DNA from: Streptococcus sp. S5
GTDB taxonomy: Bacteria; Bacillota; Bacilli; Lactobacillales; Streptococcaceae
Direction of reading: 5' to 3'
NCBI RefSeq assembly: GCF_034134805.1
Contig: NZ_CP139419.1
Coordinates: 868,001-932,000, forward strand
Length of the DNA stretch: 64,000 nt
How positions within the stretch are numbered: position 1 is the stretch's first letter; each line of letters opens with the position of its first letter. Made by a program: the position numbers and the translations under genes. Shown one piece after another: positions 35,529 through 44,610 of the stretch. The notes below the pieces were generated by a model. That model saw only the letters and a list, made by a program, of their open reading frames with translations, made no database searches and had not been told where the DNA came from.

Positions 35529-36674
35529 ATGTTTTCAGTAAAAGATATTCGAAAATTAGTTGTCGTCAGTATCATTGGGGCCTGTGCGGTCTTTGTGGCC
35601 AATCTCTTCTTGAATTTTTACCTGGATATCGAGCAGTTGGAGATTTCTAAAACCAATCCCATGATTCAGACCTACTATGATGCCCAGGTATCGCTTTCTT
35701 GGATGGTGGCCATGGTCAGTGGGGTCGTCTTGTCCTTGACGTCGATCCTTCTCATGTGTTTTTATATCAAACAATTTGTCGATGACCACAAGGAACAATT
35801 AGGGATATTAAAGGCTTTGGGATACAGCAATGGCCAGTTGGCTAAACGATTTTGGGCCTTTGGACTTAGTTTTGGAGCTGGAGCGCTTCTTGGCTATTTC
35901 GCTTCTTTTCTTATGATGGGTCATTTTTATGACTTTCGAAATGAGAAGGGGATTCTGCCAGAAATCACCATTCATTTTCACTGGCAGCTCTTGCTTGCTT
36001 TGGTAATGCTACCAACGACCTTCTTTATGGTTCTCGCGATTGGTTATGCTAGAAGACAACTCCAAACCCCGGCTCTTCGATTATTGAAAAAGTCCCCAAG
36101 TCCTATCAAGGTCAAAAGGAGAAAGAGGGTTCCTAAGAAAGAGAATGGCTTCTTAAAAGAGCTGTCCTCATCACTGATTTGGGGGAGAAAATCGATCTTG
36201 TTTTTTGTGGTCTTTGGCTCCATGTGTTTTGCGGCCATGGTTCAATTGTCCTTTGGCCTCAGGGATTACACAGATGATATCATCCAAACCATGATGATCA
36301 TGATTGGCTTAATCCTCTCTTTCTCGATTCTCTTTTTGTCATTGGGGATTGTGGTCTCAGAAAGCCGCGAAACCTTGGCTCTTATGAAGGCTTTTGGCTA
36401 CACCGATCGTGAATGCCAAAGTCATATTCTCGCTCCCTATCGTTTCTGGGCTTATCTAGGATTTGTTCTTGGGACGGTTTACCAATACGGTATCATGGAG
36501 ATTTTGATCGGTGTGATCAAAGATACGGTTCCTGAAAAGATTGAGCATCACTTTGATGGGAATGTGTGCTTTTGGACCTTGCTTGGTTTTGCGGTGGTTT
36601 ATGAAAGCCTCTTTTATCTATCCAACAGAAAACTCCAAAAACAAACCATCAAAGAAGTGCTCTTAGCAGAATAA
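35529..36674 (+). CDS. FtsX-like ABC transporter permease
   Basis: The 381-residue permease contains two FtsX domains. Spans occur near residues 10-30, 57-78, 100-125, 155-175, 220-240, 258-280 and 330-350. Motifs include LGILKALGYSNGQLAKRFW near 93 and ETLALMKAFGYTDRECQSH near 281, the repeated FtsX loop. It starts three bases after the ATPase stop. The operon ends at repeat element copy 2. Confidence 0.87.
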   Translation: MFSVKDIRKLVVVSIIGACAVFVANLFLNFYLDIEQLEISKTNPMIQTYYDAQVSLSWMVAMVSGVVLSLTSILLMCFYIKQFVDDHKEQLGILKALGYSNGQLAKRFWAFGLSFGAGALLGYFASFLMMGHFYDFRNEKGILPEITIHFHWQLLLALVMLPTTFFMVLAIGYARRQLQTPALRLLKKSPSPIKVKRRKRVPKKENGFLKELSSSLIWGRKSILFFVVFGSMCFAAMVQLSFGLRDYTDDIIQTMMIMIGLILSFSILFLSLGIVVSESRETLALMKAFGYTDRECQSHILAPYRFWAYLGFVLGTVYQYGIMEILIGVIKDTVPEKIEHHFDGNVCFWTLLGFAVVYESLFYLSNRKLQKQTIKEVLLAE

Positions 36675-36678
36675 ATAG

Positions 36679-36861
36679 AAAAGAGAGTGGGACAGAAATC
36701 GGTCATTCGTTAGAATTCGATTTCGTCGTCCCACCTCCGCACAGTTGAGTAGGGCTGTAAAAGCTGATGAAATCAGCGTAGTAGAGCCCACTCAACCACT
36801 GCGTCTTGCTCGACAATCCAAAGATAATTGAGAGGCTGGGACTTTTGTCCCAGCCTCTTTT
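36679..36861. repeat. Intergenic repeat element, copy 2 (183 bp)
   Basis: Near-identical to copy 3 (54783) and to copy 1 (14952) in the opposite orientation. The left end AAAAGAGAGTGGGACAGAAA and the right end GACTTTTGTCCCAGCCTCTT are imperfect inverted repeats. The element lies four bases after the permease stop and probably serves as the operon terminator. Confidence 0.85.
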
Positions 36862-36900
36862 GTACTGGATAAACAGAAAAACGGATGCTGTCTAAAAATC

Positions 36901-36929
36901 TTGCATTTTTTTGCAATTTAGGTTACAAT
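36901..36929 (+). promoter_or_regulatory. Promoter of the heterodimeric ABC exporter
   Basis: TTGCAT (36901-36906) and TACAAT (36924-36929) are 17 bases apart, giving a leader of about 125 bases before the first gene. Confidence 0.6.
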
Positions 36930-36947
36930 GAAGACTATAAAAAATGC

Positions 36948-37046
36948 GTAATCCCTAGGGTCTTTCCCTCAGGGAATTTTGTGTGTTTTGACCTATTTTC
37001 GATGGAAAGAAGCTTTGCTTCTACCGCAGGAAAAAGTATGAATAAC
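36948..37046 (+). promoter_or_regulatory. Leader with attenuator-like alternative hairpins
   Basis: The leader contains CCCT-AGGG (near 36953-36960), then CCCTCAGGG (36966-36974) followed by AATTTTGTGTGTTTT, and a compact hairpin AGAAGC-TTT-GCTTCT (near 37009-37023). The CCCT and AGGG blocks can pair in more than one way, and one arrangement resembles a weak terminator. A very short ORF (MRNP) lies near 36942. This suggests attenuation but is unproven. Confidence 0.35.
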
Positions 37047-37059
37047 ATTGGAGGTAATA

Positions 37060-38805
37060 ATGATTCGATCCTTAATTTCCGAGATCAAAGAATTTAAGAA
37101 GCCCTCGATTTTGGCTTCCTTGTTCATGGTCTTTGAAGTCATGTTTGAGATTTCGATTCCCTTTATCATGGCGAGTCTTTTGGACCAGGGTGTTCAACAA
37201 AGAAACATGAACAATATTTTGTTTTACGGTGGGCTCATGCTGGTCTGTGCCTTTTGCTCCCTCTTTTGTGGGATGCAGTCTGCCCGTTATGGCGCCTATG
37301 CATCGGCTGGTTTTGCTAAAAACCTTCGTCGGGCCATTTTCAAAAAGGTTCAAACCTTCTCATTTGAGAATATTGATCAGTTCTCATCAGGTGGGTTAGT
37401 CACTCGGATGATGACGGACGTGACCAATGTGCAAAATGCCTATCAAATGGTGATCCGGATCTGTGTACGGGCACCGCTCAATTTGATCTTTGCCATTGTG
37501 GCTTGTTTCTTGATCAATCCGGAAATGGCCATGATCTTTGTCTATGTGACCATCTTTTTGGCAGCTGTCTTAAGCATCATCATGAAGATTGTGTATCCGC
37601 TCTTCACAGAAGTATTTGAAGCTTATGACAATCTCAACAACAGCATTCAAGAAAACATCACCAATATGCGAGTGGTGAAGTCCTACGTTAAGGAAGCAGA
37701 TGAAACCGTTAAATTCAAAAAAGCTTCACGCCGGATTTATAACATGTTTATGAAGGCTATCCGTGTCGTTGTCTTGAGTAGCCCAGCTATGATGCTTTCC
37801 ATGTATGCTTCTTTCCTTTTGATCTCTTGGATTGGGGCACATCTGATCGTTGGTGGCCAACTCTCTACTGGGAATTTGACCTCTATGTTTAGCTACACCA
37901 TGACCATTCTCATGTCGCTCATGATGTTTATGATGATCTTTGTCATGTTGTCGATTTCCATGGCCTCGGTCGAGCGGATCAATGAAGTCTTGACGACCAA
38001 AGCGACCATTGTCTCTCCGGAAAATGGGATCAAAGAAGTTGCCGATGGATCGATCAACTTTGAGGATGTGACTTTTGCCTATACTGATGAAAATGGCGAC
38101 AAGACCCATGTCTTGCAAGGCATTAATCTTTCCATTCGTTCAGGGGAAGTCGTTGGCATCTTGGGAGGAACAGGATCAGGGAAATCGAGCCTAGTACAGT
38201 TGATTCCTCGTCTCTATGATGTCGAGTCTGGTCAAGTGACAGTAGCAGGTCACGATGTGAAAGAATACGACCTTGATTCCCTTCGTAAGCAAGTGGCGAT
38301 GGTTCTTCAAACCAATGTCCTTTTCTCTGGTACTATTAAAGAGAATATGCGCTGGGGTAAGAAAGATGCGACGGATGAAGAGATCATCGCAGCTTGTAAG
38401 ATTGCCCAAGCCGATGAATTTATTCAAGATTTCAAAGAGGGTTATGATACCATGATTGAGCGTGGGGGATCCAACGTCTCTGGTGGTCAACGCCAACGTC
38501 TCTGTATTGCGCGTGCCCTTCTTATGAATCCGAAGATCTTGATCTTGGATGATTCGACTTCGGCGGTTGATACCAAGACCGATAGTTTGATTCGTCAAGG
38601 GTTGGCCACTAGCTTAAAAGAGACCACTAAAATCATCATTGGTCAACGGATTTCCTCTATTCAAGATGCGGATCGCATCATCGTGATGAATGATGGTCAG
38701 ATTGATGCCATCGGTCGTCACGAGGAATTGCTTGCGACCAATGCCATCTACCAAGAAGTATATGAAATGCAAACACAAGGGAAAGGAGAAGCAGATGAAA
38801 ACTAA
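37060..38805 (+). CDS. Heterodimeric ABC exporter subunit with degenerate catalytic Glu
   Basis: The 581-residue half-transporter has six membrane spans (residues about 15-290) and a C-terminal ATPase domain: Walker A GILGGTGSGKSSL near 372, signature NVSGGQRQRLCIARAL near 475 and Walker B ILILDDSTSAVD near 496. The residue after Walker B, normally the catalytic Glu, is Asp. This is typical of the non-catalytic site of LmrC/BmrC-like partners. The ATG at 37060 has TTGGAGG upstream. It overlaps the second subunit gene by 11 bases. Multidrug or lipid export is likely. Confidence 0.9.
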   Translation: MIRSLISEIKEFKKPSILASLFMVFEVMFEISIPFIMASLLDQGVQQRNMNNILFYGGLMLVCAFCSLFCGMQSARYGAYASAGFAKNLRRAIFKKVQTFSFENIDQFSSGGLVTRMMTDVTNVQNAYQMVIRICVRAPLNLIFAIVACFLINPEMAMIFVYVTIFLAAVLSIIMKIVYPLFTEVFEAYDNLNNSIQENITNMRVVKSYVKEADETVKFKKASRRIYNMFMKAIRVVVLSSPAMMLSMYASFLLISWIGAHLIVGGQLSTGNLTSMFSYTMTILMSLMMFMMIFVMLSISMASVERINEVLTTKATIVSPENGIKEVADGSINFEDVTFAYTDENGDKTHVLQGINLSIRSGEVVGILGGTGSGKSSLVQLIPRLYDVESGQVTVAGHDVKEYDLDSLRKQVAMVLQTNVLFSGTIKENMRWGKKDATDEEIIAACKIAQADEFIQDFKEGYDTMIERGGSNVSGGQRQRLCIARALLMNPKILILDDSTSAVDTKTDSLIRQGLATSLKETTKIIIGQRISSIQDADRIIVMNDGQIDAIGRHEELLATNAIYQEVYEMQTQGKGEADEN

Positions 38806-40663
38806 GAAAAAAGCAAATCTAGGCTCAATCCTTCGCCTGCTCGACTTCCTTTGGAAAAACTACAAGTTGTCCTTGATTATCTCCTCTATCTTGATCGTTC
38901 TATCGTCTCTTGCGACGGTCAATGTGACAGCTTCGATTCAGTCTTTGGTCGACGTCTATGTGGAGCCTATGCTTTCGTCCAACAGCCATGACTTTGGACC
39001 GCTCTTGTCCTTCTTGACACAGGTTGGTTTGATCTGTTTGATCGGGGTACTTGCCAACTATGGCTTTACCTTGATTATGGCGACGGTCTCTCAAGACTCG
39101 CTTAGAAGTCTTCGAAATCAGTTGTTTGCCCGTATGCAAAAACTGCCAGTTCGTTACTTTGATACCCATCAACACGGGGACATCATGTCCATCTATACCA
39201 ATGATATTGATGCCCTTCGCCAAGCGATTGAACAATCTATTCCTCAACTCTTATCCTCAGCGATTACCATCCTTGGGGTAACGATTACCATGCTGACCGT
39301 TAGTCCGCTGCTGTTCTTGATTGTCCTCGTCATGGTCTTTATCATGACGATGGTTATCAAGAATGTCTCTAGCAAGTCAGGTCGTTACTTTGGGGCCCAA
39401 CAAAAGAACTTGGGGATTGAAAACGGCTTTATTGAAGAAATGATGTCTGGTCAAAAGGTAGTCAAGGCCTTTGTGCATGAAACTGAAAGCATTGAGGATT
39501 TTGACCGTATCAATGACCAACTTTTTGAATCCTCTTACCAAGCCAATCGCTACGCCAATGTCCTCATGCCAATTCTTGGGAACTTGGGAAATGTTTCCTT
39601 TGTTCTGACAGCCTTGATCGGTGGACTCTTTGCGCTAAACGGCATCGGTGGTTTAACCATTGGTGGTCTCATGGCCTTCTTGCAATTGAACCGTTCCTTC
39701 ACAGGTCCCATTGCTCAGGTTTCTCAACAATTGAACTTTGTCCTGATGGCTTTGGCTGGTGGAGATCGTGTCTTTGATCTCTTGGATGAAGAAGAAGAGG
39801 TCGACCTTGGAAAAGTGACGCTGGTCAATTATGAACTGGTCGATGGAGAAATGGTTGAAACTGATCAGAAAACCAACAAGTGGGCTTGGAAACACCCTCG
39901 TCCAAATGGAGATTACCAGCTTGTCAAGATGGTCGGAAATGTGGTCTTTGATAATGTTGATTTCTCTTATGATGGGAAGAAACAAATTCTTCATGGTATC
40001 AATCTCTATGCGGATAAGGGTCAAAAAGTGGCCTTTGTCGGAGCGACTGGTGCAGGGAAGACAACCATCACCAACTTGATTAACCGATTCTATGATATCC
40101 AATCCGGAATGATTACTTATGATGGGATCGATATCAAATTGATCGAGAAAGATTCTCTTCGTCGTTCTCTCGGAATCGTTCTTCAAGATACCCACTTATT
40201 CACTGGTACGATTGCGGAAAACATCGCTTATGGCCGTGCCGATGCAACGCGGGAGGAGATCCTTGAGGCAGCTCGGATTGCCAATGTGGATTCCTTTGTT
40301 AAGCATTTGGATCAGGGCTATGAAACGGTCTTGACGGATGATGGAGCTGGCCTTTCAAATGGTCAACGACAATTGATCGCCATTGCCCGTGCAGCCCTTG
40401 CCAATGCGCCAGTCTTGATCCTGGACGAAGCGACGTCTTCGATTGACTCACGGACAGAGAAGATGGTGCAAGAAGGGATGGATCGCCTGATGGAAGGTCG
40501 GACTGTCTTTGTTATCGCCCATCGTCTATCGACGATTGTCAATTCCGATGTCATCATGGTGATGGACCACGGACGTATCATCGAGCGAGGCAACCATACT
40601 TCCTTGATGGCAGAACGTGGCACCTATTACCGCTTGTACACCGGTGGACTTGAAATTGATTAA
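38795..40663 (+). CDS. Heterodimeric ABC exporter subunit with intact catalytic Glu
   Basis: The 622-residue partner half-transporter has six spans and an ATPase domain with Walker A GATGAGKTTI near 425, signature LSNGQRQLIAIARAAL near 523 and Walker B VLILDEATSSID near 545. Here the catalytic Glu is intact but the signature reads LSNGQ instead of LSGGQ. Both degenerate parts therefore meet in one nucleotide site, as known for LmrCD and TM287/288. An extended loop (residues about 330-380) precedes the ATPase domain. The ATG at 38795 has AAAGGAG. A terminator follows. Confidence 0.9.
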   Translation: MKTKKKANLGSILRLLDFLWKNYKLSLIISSILIVLSSLATVNVTASIQSLVDVYVEPMLSSNSHDFGPLLSFLTQVGLICLIGVLANYGFTLIMATVSQDSLRSLRNQLFARMQKLPVRYFDTHQHGDIMSIYTNDIDALRQAIEQSIPQLLSSAITILGVTITMLTVSPLLFLIVLVMVFIMTMVIKNVSSKSGRYFGAQQKNLGIENGFIEEMMSGQKVVKAFVHETESIEDFDRINDQLFESSYQANRYANVLMPILGNLGNVSFVLTALIGGLFALNGIGGLTIGGLMAFLQLNRSFTGPIAQVSQQLNFVLMALAGGDRVFDLLDEEEEVDLGKVTLVNYELVDGEMVETDQKTNKWAWKHPRPNGDYQLVKMVGNVVFDNVDFSYDGKKQILHGINLYADKGQKVAFVGATGAGKTTITNLINRFYDIQSGMITYDGIDIKLIEKDSLRRSLGIVLQDTHLFTGTIAENIAYGRADATREEILEAARIANVDSFVKHLDQGYETVLTDDGAGLSNGQRQLIAIARAALANAPVLILDEATSSIDSRTEKMVQEGMDRLMEGRTVFVIAHRLSTIVNSDVIMVMDHGRIIERGNHTSLMAERGTYYRLYTGGLEID

Positions 40664-40669
40664 AGAAAA

Positions 40670-40700
40670 AAAGCTTGAGCGTTGGCTCAGGCTTTTTTTG
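40670..40700. terminator. Bidirectional terminator after the ABC exporter
   Basis: AAAGCTTGAGC pairs with GGCTCAGGCTTT around a GTT loop, flanked by A and T runs. It also serves the convergent glutathione peroxidase gene. Confidence 0.85.
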
Positions 40701-40701
40701 C

Positions 40702-41184
40702 TTATTTCTCAAGTAATTCTTGGATCAAGTCTTCCATGGCAGCTGGTTCTGTTTTTGAGGAGAAGCGTTGGGCGACGTGGCCTTGTCGGTCGATGACAAA
40801 TTTTGCGAAGTTCCATTCGATGCGTTTGCCCAGTGGCCCAGCTGCTTGGCTTTTGAGCCAGTCATAAAGAGGAAGGGCTTCTTTACCATTGACCTTGGCT
40901 TTAGCGAATCGTGGGAAGGTGGTCTGGTAGTTGAGGCTACAGAAGCTATTGATTTCTTCTGCAGTTCCCGGTGCCTGCCCCATGAATTGGTTACAGGGAA
41001 TGTCTAGGATTTCCAGCCCCTTTTCCTGGTAGCGCAGGTAGAGATCTTGCAGTCCTTGGTATTGCGGGGTCAAGCCACAGCCTGTTGCTGTATTGACCAC
41101 GATGAGGACCTTACCTTGGTAGTGAGAAAGTGGAATCTCTTCCCCATTCTGGTTTTCTAAAGAAAAATCATAAATGCTGTTCAT
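40702..41184 (-). CDS. Glutathione peroxidase family protein (Cys type)
   Basis: A 160-residue thiol peroxidase of the GPx family that detoxifies hydroperoxides. The catalytic tetrad region is intact: NTATGCGLTPQYQGLQ with Cys (not selenocysteine) near residue 36, the Gln in LDIPCNQFMGQ near 66-71 and WNFAKFVID near 124. The second Cys in IPCNQF could act as resolving residue with thioredoxin. AAAGGA precedes the ATG, and the promoter reads TGCTACAAT on the minus strand. Confidence 0.93.
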   Translation of the reverse strand: MNSIYDFSLENQNGEEIPLSHYQGKVLIVVNTATGCGLTPQYQGLQDLYLRYQEKGLEILDIPCNQFMGQAPGTAEEINSFCSLNYQTTFPRFAKAKVNGKEALPLYDWLKSQAAGPLGKRIEWNFAKFVIDRQGHVAQRFSSKTEPAAMEDLIQELLEK

Positions 41185-41215
41185 AGGTGGTATCCTTTCT
41201 GTCTCTTCAGCTTTT

Positions 41216-41224
41216 ATTGTAGCA
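41216..41224 (-). promoter_or_regulatory. Extended -10 promoter of glutathione peroxidase
   Basis: On the minus strand the sequence reads TGCTACAAT, about 32 bases before the ATG at 41184. Confidence 0.55.
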
Positions 41225-41286
41225 CAAATCTCCTAATATTGGGCCAAGAGGAGCATGACTTCTTGCTTTAGTCCCTCCTGTGAAAA

Positions 41287-41295
41287 TGATATAAT
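41287..41295 (+). promoter_or_regulatory. Extended -10 promoter of rexBA
   Basis: TGATATAAT at 41287-41295 is a perfect -10 with TGn extension, 48 bases before rexB. Confidence 0.65.
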
Positions 41296-41343
41296 AAGAA
41301 GATAACAAGCTCTCAAGAAAATGTCAAAAGGAGAACGGATCGG

Positions 41344-44300
41344 ATGAAATTACTCTATACGGATGTTCGGACCCCCTTGACCCAGGTCCTGACACAAGAA
41401 GCCGTAGGGTTAGTAGAAGATGGCAAGCGTGTGTTTTACATTGCGCCCAACTCTCTTTCCTTTGAAAAAGAAGCCAAGGTCTTATCCTATTTAGAAGGTC
41501 AGGCTTCTTTTGCCATTACCGTCACGCGCTTTGCGCAAATGGCCCGTTATTTCATCCTGAATCAGGTTTTTGAGGAGCAACCTTTAGATGACATCGGTCT
41601 AGGCATGCTATTTTTTAAAGCTCTTTCCAAGATGAAGGAGCAGGATCTTAAAGTTTACGGGGCCCTGCGTAAGGATCCACAGTTTATCCAGCAACTGGTC
41701 CAGCTCTGTCATGAATTGCAGACGGCCCAGATGGATTTTACAGATTTGGAGTTGCTCGAGGAAGCTGAAAAAAGAGAGGACCTCTTGGCGATTTTTGAAG
41801 CGGTCTCTGAGATGCTGGTCCAGCACCAGTATGAATCCCAGTCCAAGATGGCCTTTTTCCTCAATCAGGTCGAAGAAGGGCAGCTGGAAGAGCAATTACA
41901 GGATGTGGCGATCGTCGTCGATGGCTTCACGCGTTTTTCTGCAGAAGAAGAGGCTTTGATTAATCTCCTTCACCGAAAAGGAGTGGAGATTGTCATCGGG
42001 GTCTATGCCAGTGAAAAAGCCTATCGGGCAAGTTTTAGAGAGGGCAATCTTTACCAGGCCAGTGTTGACTTTCTCCTCCAGCTGGCAAAGACTTTTGAGG
42101 TACAGCATCAGTATTGTGGGCAAGCGATCGAAGACTCTTTTAGTCGCATTACCCGCATGCTAGAAGCGCGCTACGATTTTTCACAAGTGGAAAATGAGCT
42201 GGAGGACCAAGATCGAACAGCTATCCAACTCTGGCAGACCAATACGCAAAAAGAAGAGTTGGAATTTGTTGCCAAATCCATCCGTCAGCGTCTTCATGAT
42301 GGGGCCCGCTATCGGGATATTCGGGTCTTGTTAGGCGATGTGGAAGCTTATCAACTGCAACTCAAGACCATTTTTGATCAGTATCAGATTCCCTTTTACT
42401 TGGGACGAAGTGAGGCCATGGTCCACCATCCCTTGATTCAGGTCATTGAATCGCTAGGGCGGATCAAGCAGTTCAATTATCAGACAGAAGACGTCATCAA
42501 TCTGTTGAAAACGGGTCTGTATAGTGATCTGACGCAAGCAGAAGTCGATGCTTTTGAGCAGTACCTTCGCTTTGCGGAAGTAAAGGGTGCTACAAAATTT
42601 CACAAGCCTTTTACCAGCAATCGTCGGAGCAAGTTTAATTTGGAAGAGCTCAATACTCTCCGAGAACGCGTCGTAGAACCTCTAGTCCCTTTCTTTTCAC
42701 AGCGCAAACAAAAGGTGACCCATCTCTTAACCGCCTTTACAGAGTTTCTGCAAGAGGCTCAACTTTCTCAGAATCTACAAGCTTTGATCAAGGATCTAGC
42801 CTTGGAGGAGCAGGAGCGCTATGACCAGGTCTGGAAGGCCTTCCTCCATGTCTTAGAAGAGTTGAATGTGGTCTTTGAGGACCAAGAGCTGACAGTGGAT
42901 GACTTTCTAGCTCTCCTCTTATCGGGGATGCAATTGTCTCAATACCGGACAGTTCCTGCTACTGTTGATGTGGTGACCGTTCAGTCCTATGACTTGATTG
43001 AACCCTTGACAGCGCCTTATGTCTACGCGATCGGGCTGACCCAGGAGCGTTTTCCAAAAATTGCTCAGAACACCTCTCTGCTCAGTGAAGAAGAGCGCCA
43101 GCAACTGAATGAGGCCACCCAAGAAGGAGCAGAGCTCCAGGTGGTGACCAGCGAAAATCTCAAGAAAAATCGCTTTGTGGCAGTTTCGCTTCTCAATGCG
43201 GCGACCAACCAACTGGTCCTATCGGCCCCTAGCTTGGTCAACGAAATGGAAGATAGTGTCTCTCCTTACCTTGTCGAATTGGCCAAGGAGCCCATTGCTA
43301 TCGAGTGGACAACCAAACAAGCCCAAGCTTCGAGTGATGACATCGGGACCTACCGAGCCCTCTTAGCGCGCGTGATCGAACTCCACCAAGAGGAGATCAC
43401 GAGTGAGCTGTCTCCTGAAGAAGCCAGCTTTTGGGGTGTGGCGGTACGGGTCTTGCGCAAGAAATTAGCCGCTGAAGGCATCCAGATTCCTCAGATTTCA
43501 ACAGAATTAAAGAGCCGTCAGCTTCAGTCGGATACGCTTCAAGCGCTCTATCCAGAGGGCAAAGCCTTGACCTTATCCGCTTCTGCCTTGAATGAATACT
43601 ACAAGCACCAGTATGCCTTTTATCTGCGCTATGTCTTGGGCTTACAAGAGGATGAAACCATCCGGCCAGATGCCCGCAGTCATGGGAATTTCTTGCACCG
43701 GATCTTTGAAAAAGTCTTAAAAGATAGCTCCGATCAAGCGTTTGATCGGCGTTTAAACGAGGCGATTCGAGAAACCAGCCAAGAAGCAGAGTTCCAGCAA
43801 TTGTATGGAGAAAATGGAGAGACCGAGTTTATTCGCAACTTGCTTCTTGATACCGCGAAAACAACAGGGCGTGTCCTCGCCCAGCAAAATGGTATCGAGA
43901 CCATCGGTGAGGAGACCCTCTTTGGTGGAAGTACCCACACCTCTTATCCATTGTCCGATGGCCGTCTCCTGCAGCTACGAGGCAAGGTGGATCGCATTGA
44001 TCAATTGAGGGATCGGGGAGCCCTCGGAGTCGTGGACTACAAGTCCAGTCTGACGCAGTTCCACTATGACAAGTTCTTTAATGGCCTGAATTCTCAATTG
44101 CCGACCTATCTTTCTGCGATTCAGGATTTGAAGGAATACCAAGAGGAGCAGGGGATTTTCGGGGCCATGTATTTGGAAATGGGAGATCCTGTAGTGGATC
44201 TGAAAAAGAGCAAGACAGTAGAGGATGCCATTAACCAAACCATGAAAAGTCAACAGTACAAGGGACTCTTTATGGCAGATCAGGCGCCTTATCTGGGCGA

Positions 44301-44610
44301 GGCCTATGATAAAAACAAGGCCATGATGCTGAGTAAGGAAGAACTGGACTTGCTCCTCTTGTACAACGCTTATCTCTATAAAACAGCAGCAGAAGGGATT
44401 CTCAAGGGACAATTTGCCATCAATCCCTATAGTGAAAATGGGCGCAATATCGCACCATTCGTGGAGCAGTTTAAATCTATCACAGGATTTGAAGCCGATC
44501 GTCACCTAGGTCAGGCACGGTTCTTGACCAAACTAGACCAAAAAGGCATACGCGGTGAAAAAGTGAAAGCCGCTTGGATCGAGAAGATGAAGGAGGTCTT
44601 GAACAAATGA
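41344..44610 (+). CDS. rexB: ATP-dependent exonuclease subunit RexB (AddB-like)
   Basis: The 1088-residue subunit of the RexAB (AddAB-type) helicase-nuclease, which processes double-strand breaks for RecA-mediated repair. The N terminus [16 protein letters not shown] and [14 protein letters not shown] are conserved in streptococcal RexB. The usual Walker A is not recognisable. The nuclease motif GVVDYKSS is near residue 897. I see only two cysteines (near residues 123 and 258), so the Fe-S cluster of Bacillus AddB is not expected. The gene overlaps rexA by four bases (ATGA). Confidence 0.95.
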   Translation: MKLLYTDVRTPLTQVLTQEAVGLVEDGKRVFYIAPNSLSFEKEAKVLSYLEGQASFAITVTRFAQMARYFILNQVFEEQPLDDIGLGMLFFKALSKMKEQDLKVYGALRKDPQFIQQLVQLCHELQTAQMDFTDLELLEEAEKREDLLAIFEAVSEMLVQHQYESQSKMAFFLNQVEEGQLEEQLQDVAIVVDGFTRFSAEEEALINLLHRKGVEIVIGVYASEKAYRASFREGNLYQASVDFLLQLAKTFEVQHQYCGQAIEDSFSRITRMLEARYDFSQVENELEDQDRTAIQLWQTNTQKEELEFVAKSIRQRLHDGARYRDIRVLLGDVEAYQLQLKTIFDQYQIPFYLGRSEAMVHHPLIQVIESLGRIKQFNYQTEDVINLLKTGLYSDLTQAEVDAFEQYLRFAEVKGATKFHKPFTSNRRSKFNLEELNTLRERVVEPLVPFFSQRKQKVTHLLTAFTEFLQEAQLSQNLQALIKDLALEEQERYDQVWKAFLHVLEELNVVFEDQELTVDDFLALLLSGMQLSQYRTVPATVDVVTVQSYDLIEPLTAPYVYAIGLTQERFPKIAQNTSLLSEEERQQLNEATQEGAELQVVTSENLKKNRFVAVSLLNAATNQLVLSAPSLVNEMEDSVSPYLVELAKEPIAIEWTTKQAQASSDDIGTYRALLARVIELHQEEITSELSPEEASFWGVAVRVLRKKLAAEGIQIPQISTELKSRQLQSDTLQALYPEGKALTLSASALNEYYKHQYAFYLRYVLGLQEDETIRPDARSHGNFLHRIFEKVLKDSSDQAFDRRLNEAIRETSQEAEFQQLYGENGETEFIRNLLLDTAKTTGRVLAQQNGIETIGEETLFGGSTHTSYPLSDGRLLQLRGKVDRIDQLRDRGALGVVDYKSSLTQFHYDKFFNGLNSQLPTYLSAIQDLKEYQEEQGIFGAMYLEMGDPVVDLKKSKTVEDAINQTMKSQQYKGLFMADQAPYLGEAYDKNKAMMLSKEELDLLLLYNAYLYKTAAEGILKGQFAINPYSENGRNIAPFVEQFKSITGFEADRHLGQARFLTKLDQKGIRGEKVKAAWIEKMKEVLNK

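Noticed and set aside
36885-37097. 70-codon open frame over the exporter leader
   Set aside because: It starts upstream of the mapped -35/-10 pair and overlaps the exporter start, with no ribosome-binding site. Its only interest is as part of the leader.
39653-40195. 180-codon minus-strand open frame inside the second ABC exporter gene
   Set aside because: Antisense to conserved Walker A and loop regions, no motif of its own.
43975-44505. 176-codon minus-strand open frame inside rexB
   Set aside because: Shadow of rexB, lying opposite the conserved nuclease motif.
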